This document shows, piece after piece, positions 54,021-63,382 of a stretch of DNA of 63,382 nt. The notes below the pieces were generated by a model that was not told where the DNA came from, made no database searches, and saw only the letters and a program-made list of their open reading frames with translations. Both the position numbers and the translations under genes were made by a program. The stretch covers positions 1 to 63,382 of the forward strand of contig CALMWS010000078.1 in the NCBI GenBank assembly GCA_937870795.1, in the 5' to 3' direction. Within the stretch, counting starts at the first letter, position 1. Every line of letters starts with the position of its first letter. This DNA comes from an uncultured Bacteroidota bacterium. Lineage in GTDB: Bacteria > Bacteroidota > Bacteroidia > Chitinophagales > Saprospiraceae.

Positions 54021-54097
54021 CATCGCTTTTTGCGGCAGGTAAAAAGAAGATTTGTATTTATTGAATATCCGGAGTTACCGTCTTATTAAAAAATAAT

Positions 54098-54174
54098 GCC
54101 AGTGTAGCTCAGTTGGCCAGAGCAGCTGATTTGTAATCAGCTGGTCGGGGGTTCGAATCCCTCCACTGGCTCCA
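54098..54174 (+). tRNA. tRNA-Thr (anticodon TGT)
   Basis: Acceptor gccagtg/cactggc, anticodon loop ttTGTaa in a GCTGA/TCAGC stem, T arm gttcgaatcc, discriminator U and CCA encoded (54172-54174). First gene of the tRNA-tuf unit. Confidence 0.96.
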
Positions 54175-54222
54175 TTAGTATGGAGACATACGATGAGGAA
54201 AACTCCGGAAGTTTTTATCGCA

Positions 54223-54305
54223 GGGGGTGCGCCGGAGTAGGAGAGCCGGGCCAGACTGTAAATCTGGTGTCTCTGACTGAGTAGGTTCGAATCCCACCAC
54301 CCCCA
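54223..54305 (+). tRNA. tRNA-Tyr (anticodon GTA)
   Basis: Acceptor gggggtg/caccccc, anticodon loop ctGTAaa in a CCAGA/TCTGG stem, long class II variable arm, discriminator A, no CCA. The T stem has one A-C mismatch. Confidence 0.95.
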
Positions 54306-54323
54306 CGAAAAAAGCAAAAATAG

Positions 54324-54396
54324 GCGGGAGTAGCTCAGTTGGTAGAGCATCAGCCTTCCAAGCTGAGGGTCGCGGGTTCGAGTCTCGTCTCCCGCT
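54324..54396 (+). tRNA. tRNA-Gly (anticodon TCC)
   Basis: Acceptor gcgggag/ctcccgc, anticodon loop ctTCCaa in a TCAGC/GCTGA stem, T arm gttcgag, discriminator U, no CCA. Confidence 0.96.
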
Positions 54397-54426
54397 CTAT
54401 AAAAAAAAGGTGACACTTTTTTTATC

Positions 54427-54498
<72 letters not shown>

Positions 54499-54551
54499 CA
54501 ATGGAATTACACATTCATTAACATATTTAAATTACTGAAAAATTTCAAGCA

Positions 54552-55748
54552 ATGGCTAAAGGAACATTTGACAGGTCGAAACCACACGTAAACATAGGTA
54601 CCATTGGTCACGTTGACCACGGAAAAACGACCCTTACAGCTGCAATCACATACGTTTTGGCAGAAGCTGGACTTGCAGAGAAAAAAGATTATGACTCTAT
54701 CGATGCGGCTCCTGAAGAAAAAGAAAGGGGTATCACCATCAACACGGCTCACGTAGAGTACCAAACTGCCAACAGACACTACGCACACGTTGACTGTCCG
54801 GGTCACGCCGACTATGTGAAGAACATGGTAACGGGAGCAGCACAGATGGATGGTGCCATCCTTGTGGTAGCAGCTACTGACGGTCCAATGCCTCAAACAA
54901 GGGAGCACATCCTTTTGGCAAGACAGGTTGGGGTTCCAAAAATCGTTGTTTTCATGAATAAAGTTGACCTCGTTGACGATCCAGAAATGTTGGAACTCGT
55001 TGAAATGGAGGTTAGAGAATTGTTGGACACTTACGGCTTTGGTGGCGACGACGCTCCAATCATCAAAGGTTCTGCAATCAAAGCTTTGGAGGGAACTCCT
55101 GAAGGCAAAAAAGCAATCGAAGACTTGATGGCAGCTGTGGATTCACACATCCCGGAACCAACACGTGAAGTTGACAAACCATTCCTGATGCCTATCGAAG
55201 ACGTATTCTCTATCACTGGTAGGGGTACAGTTGCCACTGGTAGAATCGAAAGAGGAGTTATCAACGTTGGTGATCCTGTTGAAATCATCGGTATGATGAA
55301 ACCAGGAGAAAAACCATTGACTTCAACTGTAACCGGAGTAGAGATGTTTAGAAAACTTCTCGACAGAGGTGAGGCTGGTGACAACGCAGGTATCCTTCTT
55401 CGTGGTATCGACAAAGAGGCGATCAGAAGAGGTATGGTTATTTGTAAGCCGGGTTCAGTACAACCACACATGAAGTTTAAGTGCGAGGTATACGTTCTTT
55501 CAAAAGAAGAAGGTGGACGTCACACTCCATTCTTCAACGGCTACCGTCCTCAGTTCTACTTTAGAACTACTGACGTAACCGGTGATGTTAAACTTCCAGA
55601 AAACGTAGAAATGGTAATGCCAGGTGACAACATCTCAATCGAGGTGACACTGGTGAGCCCAATCGCGATGGAGAAAGGTCTTCGTTTCGCGATCCGTGAA
55701 GGTGGTAGAACAGTAGGTGCCGGTCAGGTTACTGAAATTATACAATAA
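54552..55748 (+). CDS. tuf: Elongation factor Tu
   Basis: 398 residues. G-domain motifs GHVDHGKTT (G1), DCPGHADYV (G3) and NKVDLVDD (G4); domains II and III complete, ending VGAGQVTEI. Delivers aminoacyl-tRNA to the ribosome. Co-transcribed behind four tRNA genes and closed by a strong terminator. Confidence 0.99.
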   Translation: MAKGTFDRSKPHVNIGTIGHVDHGKTTLTAAITYVLAEAGLAEKKDYDSIDAAPEEKERGITINTAHVEYQTANRHYAHVDCPGHADYVKNMVTGAAQMDGAILVVAATDGPMPQTREHILLARQVGVPKIVVFMNKVDLVDDPEMLELVEMEVRELLDTYGFGGDDAPIIKGSAIKALEGTPEGKKAIEDLMAAVDSHIPEPTREVDKPFLMPIEDVFSITGRGTVATGRIERGVINVGDPVEIIGMMKPGEKPLTSTVTGVEMFRKLLDRGEAGDNAGILLRGIDKEAIRRGMVICKPGSVQPHMKFKCEVYVLSKEEGGRHTPFFNGYRPQFYFRTTDVTGDVKLPENVEMVMPGDNISIEVTLVSPIAMEKGLRFAIREGGRTVGAGQVTEIIQ

Positions 55749-55772
55749 GCATTCGGTAAAATATGTTTGAAA

Positions 55773-55811
55773 GAGATTTAAGCACCTAAAAGGTGCTTAA
55801 TTCTCTTTTTT
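55773..55811 (+). terminator. Intrinsic terminator of tuf
   Basis: Ten-pair stem TTAAGCACCT/AGGTGCTTAA (55778-55787, 55791-55800) with AAA loop, extendable by GAGA/TCTC across a T-T mismatch, then CTTTTTT. Confidence 0.9.
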
Positions 55812-55902
55812 AGTATATACGAATTTCACATTCAAAAACTTATTAAAGTATAAGTTTCGAATATTGAAGGAGTTAAAGAGGAGAAATCCTTATTGATCAC
55901 TT

Positions 55903-55978
55903 AGGGAAGTAGTTCAATTGGTAGAGCAGCGGTCTCCAAAACCGCAAGTTGCAGGTTCGAGTCCTGTCTTCCCTGCCA
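55903..55978 (+). tRNA. tRNA-Trp (anticodon CCA)
   Basis: Acceptor agggaag/cttccct, anticodon loop ctCCAaa in a GCGGT/ACCGC stem, T arm gttcgag, discriminator G, CCA encoded (55976-55978). It sits between the tuf terminator and secE, a conserved Bacteroidota order. Confidence 0.96.
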
Positions 55979-56007
55979 ATCCCTGCGAAGGGTAAAAATC
56001 AATTGTA

Positions 56008-56202
56008 ATGGATAATATCAGATTGTACATTAAAGAAAGTATTCACGAGTTGCTCAACAACGTGACTTGGCCAACGTGGGGAGAATTGATTTCCCATACC
56101 AGAATCGTTTTGATAGCAACCGTAATTTTTGCGCTGGTGACCTTCCTTATGGATACCATATCAAACCAGGCACTTTCTCTTATTTATGGCTTGGGATCAT
56201 GA
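56008..56202 (+). CDS. secE: Preprotein translocase subunit SecE
   Basis: 64 residues with a single transmembrane helix near the C-terminus and the amphipathic VTWPTWGEL segment typical of SecE. Its stop overlaps the nusG start by 4 bp. Confidence 0.95.
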   Translation: MDNIRLYIKESIHELLNNVTWPTWGELISHTRIVLIATVIFALVTFLMDTISNQALSLIYGLGS

Positions 56203-56750
56203 GTGAAACTACAGCGAGGTGGTACTCCCTGAGGGTGATCAGCGGAAAAGAAAAGAAGATCAAAGAAAAAATTGATCTTGAAGTTTCCAGGAACGAATGG
56301 ACAGACATCGTTCTTCAGGTCATCGTTCCTATTGAGAAGGTATATAAAATGCGCAATGGTAAAAAACAAACCATTGAGCGCAACATCCTTCCGGGATACA
56401 TCCTGGTTGAAGCCATCCCTGAAAAATTTTCAGGCGAGATCATCAATGCGATCTCAAACCTTACGAATGTTATCCATTTCCTGGGAAAGACCAATCCAAT
56501 ACCTATGACGCAGCAGGAGGCAAACCGAATGCTGGGCAAGGCAGACGAATCACAGTTGGGTGGTGAAGCCATGTTGGATCCATTCCTGGTAAATGAAACC
56601 GTGAAAATCATCGACGGTCCTTTCAAGGATTTTGTAGGTGATATCAAAGAAGTGAACGAAGAGAAAAAGAAGCTCAAGGTCATCGTAAAGATCTTTGGCC
56701 GGGGCACAGAGGTAGAACTCAATTTTGGACAAGTAGAAAAACAGGCGTAA
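56199..56750 (+). CDS. nusG: Transcription termination/antitermination factor NusG
   Basis: 183 residues: NGN domain (RWYSLRVISGKEKKIKEK, LPGYILVEA) and KOW domain (VKIIDGPFKDFVGDIKEV). Start ATG 56199 overlaps secE (ATGA); a longer frame exists upstream but runs through secE. Confidence 0.97.
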   Translation: MSETTARWYSLRVISGKEKKIKEKIDLEVSRNEWTDIVLQVIVPIEKVYKMRNGKKQTIERNILPGYILVEAIPEKFSGEIINAISNLTNVIHFLGKTNPIPMTQQEANRMLGKADESQLGGEAMLDPFLVNETVKIIDGPFKDFVGDIKEVNEEKKKLKVIVKIFGRGTEVELNFGQVEKQA

Positions 56751-56824
56751 TTCGATACCGGCTTTAAATGCTTCCACGGATAGAAAAACGCCCAATATAA
56801 TTTGATCGATACAAAAAATTTAAA

Positions 56825-57274
56825 ATGGCAAAAGAAATTGAAACGTTTGTAAAGTTGCAGGTTAAAGGAGGTGCTGCCAATCCGGCTCCACCAGTAGGTC
56901 CTGCACTCGGTTCCAAAGGTGTCAATATCATGGAATTCTGCAAGAGATTCAACGCTGCAACCCAGGACATTCCGGGTAAGCTTGTTCCTGTGCTGATTAC
57001 CGTGTACAAAGACAAGTCATTCGACTTTGTTATCAAGACACCGGCTGCCGCCATTCAATTGTTGGAAGCAACCAAGCTAAAATCTGGCTCCGCTCAGTCT
57101 AACCGTAACAAGGTGGGATCTGTAACATGGGATCAGGTGAAAGCGATTGCTGAAAACAAAATGCCTGACCTCAATGCGTTTACGCTGGAGTCAGCCATGA
57201 GCATGGTAGCAGGAACAGCAAGATCTATGGGTATTACCGTTACCGGTACACCACCCTGGAGCAACGAAAATTAA
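56825..57274 (+). CDS. rplK: 50S ribosomal protein L11
   Basis: 149 residues; begins [16 protein letters not shown], with [11 protein letters not shown] and the C-terminal RNA-binding segment [10 protein letters not shown]. Part of the secE-rpoC operon. Confidence 0.98.
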   Translation: MAKEIETFVKLQVKGGAANPAPPVGPALGSKGVNIMEFCKRFNAATQDIPGKLVPVLITVYKDKSFDFVIKTPAAAIQLLEATKLKSGSAQSNRNKVGSVTWDQVKAIAENKMPDLNAFTLESAMSMVAGTARSMGITVTGTPPWSNEN

Positions 57275-57286
57275 TATTTTTTAACC

Positions 57287-57323
57287 GGTAGGGAGTCTCG
57301 TCATTGTACGAGGCGATATTACC
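57287..57323 (+). promoter_or_regulatory. Hairpin before rplA
   Basis: GTCTCGT (57295-57301) and ACGAGGC (57308-57314) form a seven-pair stem; an outer GGTA/TACC (57287-57290, 57320-57323) can extend it across an asymmetric internal loop. It lies 15 nt before rplA, so it could be an L1-binding or processing site. Confidence 0.4.
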
Positions 57324-57338
57324 TCAAAACTTATCATA

Positions 57339-58031
57339 ATGGCTAATCTTACAAAAAAGAGAAAAGCAGTCGAGGGTAAGGTTGATTCCAACAAACTTTA
57401 TGCCCTTGCCGACTCTGTAGCCCTGGTAAAAGAAGTAAACACCGCAAAATTTGATGCATCAGTTGACCTGCACATCAGATTGGGTGTTGACCCTCGTAAA
57501 GCAGACCAGGCCATCAGAGGTACCGTAACCCTTCCTCACGGTACAGGTAAAACCAAAAGAGTATTGGTACTTTGTAACCCCGATAAGGAAGCAGAGGCCA
57601 AAAACGCGGGTGCCGATCACGTAGGTTTGGATGATTATATCAACCAGATCAAAGGCGGTTGGACCGATGTAGACGTTATCATCGCTACACCAGATGTAAT
57701 GGCAAAAGTAGGTCAGGTGGGTAGGATTCTGGGTCCAAGAAACCTGATGCCAAACCCCAAAACGGGTACCGTTACTTTAGACGTTGCTTCTGCAGTAGAA
57801 GATGTGAAAAAAGGAAAGATTTCTTTCAGGGTGGACAAGTATGGTATCATCCACACCACAATTGGAAGGGTTTCATTCAGCAAAGAAAAATTGGCAGACA
57901 ACGCAAAAGAATTGTTGTCTACACTTGAGAGAATGAAACCAAGTACTGCCAAAGGTACTTATATGAAATCCATCAGTGTGGCTTCTACCATGAGTCCTGG
58001 GATCAAAGTAGATCCAAAAACCATTCATTAA
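57339..58031 (+). CDS. rplA: 50S ribosomal protein L1
   Basis: 230 residues; [15 protein letters not shown] and [15 protein letters not shown] signatures. L1 represses its own operon in E. coli. Confidence 0.98.
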   Translation: MANLTKKRKAVEGKVDSNKLYALADSVALVKEVNTAKFDASVDLHIRLGVDPRKADQAIRGTVTLPHGTGKTKRVLVLCNPDKEAEAKNAGADHVGLDDYINQIKGGWTDVDVIIATPDVMAKVGQVGRILGPRNLMPNPKTGTVTLDVASAVEDVKKGKISFRVDKYGIIHTTIGRVSFSKEKLADNAKELLSTLERMKPSTAKGTYMKSISVASTMSPGIKVDPKTIH

Positions 58032-58051
58032 TCATCAAAAATCTATTCAAA

Positions 58052-58579
58052 ATGAAGAAAGGAGATAAGGCCTTAATGATAGATGAGCTGAAGGAAAAAT
58101 TTGCTAACAACCCATTTTTTTATATCACTGACTCATCTGCACTTACTGTTGAGGCCATCAATAAATTCAGAAGAATTTGTTTTGAGAAAGGCATCGAAGT
58201 ACATGTGGTTAAAAATACCCTCGCCAAAAAGGCTATGGAGCCTAATGCTGAGGAAAAGAACTATGTAGCCATCTACGATGCGCTTCACGGTCCTACAACC
58301 TTGTTATTCTGTGAGACAGCCAACCTGCCTGCAAAAGTCATTAAAGAATTCAGAAAGACCAATGCAAAGCCTACGTTGAAAGCGGCTTACATCGATAGCG
58401 GAGTATTTATCGGAGACGACCAACTGGATGCACTGGCTGCACTCAAGTCCAAAAACGAACTCATCGGAGAAATCGTTGGCTTGTTGCAATCACCTGCTAA
58501 AAATGTTATTTCTGCCCTTAAATCAGGTGGAAATACCATTGCTGGCCTGGTCAAAGCCCTCGAAGAAAGGGCAAACTAA
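58052..58579 (+). CDS. rplJ: 50S ribosomal protein L10
   Basis: 175 residues; N-terminal VEAINKFRRICFEKGIEVHVVKNTL-type region (abbreviated) and a C-terminal helix for L7/L12 dimers. Only 20 bp follow rplA, leaving no room for a long E. coli-type L10 leader. Confidence 0.97.
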   Translation: MKKGDKALMIDELKEKFANNPFFYITDSSALTVEAINKFRRICFEKGIEVHVVKNTLAKKAMEPNAEEKNYVAIYDALHGPTTLLFCETANLPAKVIKEFRKTNAKPTLKAAYIDSGVFIGDDQLDALAALKSKNELIGEIVGLLQSPAKNVISALKSGGNTIAGLVKALEERAN

Positions 58580-58645
58580 TTTTGGCTTCCAAGACAACGC
58601 CATAATAATTAATTCATTATTGTTAAAAATTTAAAACTCAGAAAA

Positions 58646-59026
58646 ATGGCTGATTTAAAAGCATTTGCAGAGCAACTTGTAAACTTGACAGTTAAAGAAG
58701 TTAACGAACTTGCTCAAATTTTGAAAGACGAATACGGTATCGAACCAGCTGCTGCTGCTGTTGCCATCGCTGCTCCTGCCGGAGGAGGTGGAGAAGCTGC
58801 TGCTGCTGCTGAAAAAACTGAATTCGACGTAGTTTTGGCTTCAGGCGGAGCCAACAAACTTGCGGTTGTTAAAGAGGTGAAGAACTTGTTGAACCTGGGC
58901 TTGAAAGAAGCCAAAGACATGGTTGACGGAGCTCCATCTACTTTGAAGACCGGTGTGCCTAAAGCTGAAGCAGAACAAATCAAAACTGTTCTTACAGAAG
59001 CAGGTGCAACTGTAGAATTGAAGTAA
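58646..59026 (+). CDS. rplL: 50S ribosomal protein L7/L12
   Basis: 126 residues; N-terminal dimerisation domain, an alanine/glycine-rich hinge, and the C-terminal domain [19 protein letters not shown] ... [13 protein letters not shown]. Binds translation factors. Confidence 0.98.
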   Translation: MADLKAFAEQLVNLTVKEVNELAQILKDEYGIEPAAAAVAIAAPAGGGGEAAAAAEKTEFDVVLASGGANKLAVVKEVKNLLNLGLKEAKDMVDGAPSTLKTGVPKAEAEQIKTVLTEAGATVELK

Positions 59027-59035
59027 TTCTGTATG

Positions 59036-59115
59036 AGAGACTTAGTCTCTAAGTCTTACAAATAAATGGAACGGCTTGGTCTCCTCACGCAGGAGACTAA
59101 GCCCGTTGCCATTTA
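59036..59115 (+). promoter_or_regulatory. Competing hairpins in the rplL-rpoB gap (processing site or attenuator)
   Basis: A large hairpin pairs 59063-59085 with 59091-59115 (about 23 pairs, two single-base bulges and one G-U) around loop CACGC. Upstream, AGAGAC-TTA-GTCTCT (59036-59050) makes a small perfect hairpin. Segment CTTAGTCTC (59041-59049) can alternatively pair with GAGACTAAG (59093-59101), the 3' arm of the large hairpin. The position matches the E. coli rplL-rpoB attenuator/RNase III site. Confidence 0.75.
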
Positions 59116-59180
59116 TACTTTTGTGGAAAATTCAGAACATCGGACACTTTCCGGTGTTTCAATCAAATAAAGATTTTAGG

Positions 59181-63382
<4,202 letters not shown>

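Noticed and set aside
54075-54416. Minus-strand open frame of 113 codons over the tRNA cluster
   Set aside because: The translation is the complement of tRNA genes (GGIRTPDQL-like artefacts), not a protein gene.

Overview
The window reads as a chromosomal segment of a Bacteroidota bacterium, probably of the Saprospiria/Chitinophagia side of the phylum, although the sequence alone does not fix the class. The evidence is a PorP/SprF-family protein, a secreted protease ending in a type IX secretion sorting domain, LytTR/propeller two-component signalling, many TAnnTTTG -7 promoter elements (several with a TTG/TTTG element about 20 nt upstream), almost no Shine-Dalgarno sequences, and the typical order tRNA cluster-tuf-tRNA-Trp-secE-nusG-rplKAJL-rpoBC.

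Layout. 0-1 kb: the end of a REP-associated tyrosine transposase gene carrying an in-frame 24-bp tandem repeat that runs off the left edge, then tRNA-Gly and tRNA-Leu on the minus strand. 1-21 kb: housekeeping and envelope genes (YbdK-type carboxylate-amine ligase, M48 lipoprotein protease, CPA2 antiporter, alaS, a lipoprotein, WbqC-like protein, HerA-like ATPase, LptF/LptG-type permease, NUDIX regulator, thioredoxin, M23 peptidase, TPMT-like methyltransferase, folP, PorP/SprF, LysM-like/amidase_3 protein, DUF486). 21-31 kb: a LytTR two-component pair transcribed from a promoter so close to the start codon that the mRNA should be leaderless, and a 1927-residue subtilisin-like protease with eight MopE-type metal-binding repeats.

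31-46 kb holds the most interesting part, a dense sulfur-oxidation locus. It has a DUF547/FAD oxidoreductase/polyferredoxin operon; two 471-residue CstB-like fusions (metallo-beta-lactamase persulfide dioxygenase, degenerate rhodanese, active rhodanese); a TauE exporter; a sulfide:quinone oxidoreductase; a split YeeE/YedE transporter; a TsdA-like dihaem cytochrome; an exported DsrE-like protein; a SoxB-like hydrolase with a Tat signal; and an OprD-like porin. The genes suggest sulfide -> persulfide (SQR) -> sulfite/thiosulfate (CstB-like) -> tetrathionate (TsdA) or hydrolytic sulfate release (SoxB), with transporters for the intermediates. SoxXA, SoxYZ and SoxCD are absent from the window. The four separate promoters (both cstB-like genes, tauE, sqr) share a palindrome of the form GTRAC-N4-GTTAC placed exactly 22 nt before a -7-like element, which suggests one Crp/Fnr-type activator controls the locus. 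The regulator gene itself is not in the window.

46-54 kb: a PAP2 phosphatase, then a TetR-TolC-HlyD-ABC-ABC-permease-permease export operon (YbhGFSR-like layout) with a palindromic operator just downstream of its promoter. 54-63.4 kb: four tRNAs, tuf, tRNA-Trp, secE, nusG, rplK, rplA, rplJ, rplL, rpoB and the start of rpoC. The rplL-rpoB gap contains a very long hairpin whose 3' arm can pair instead with a segment just after rplL.
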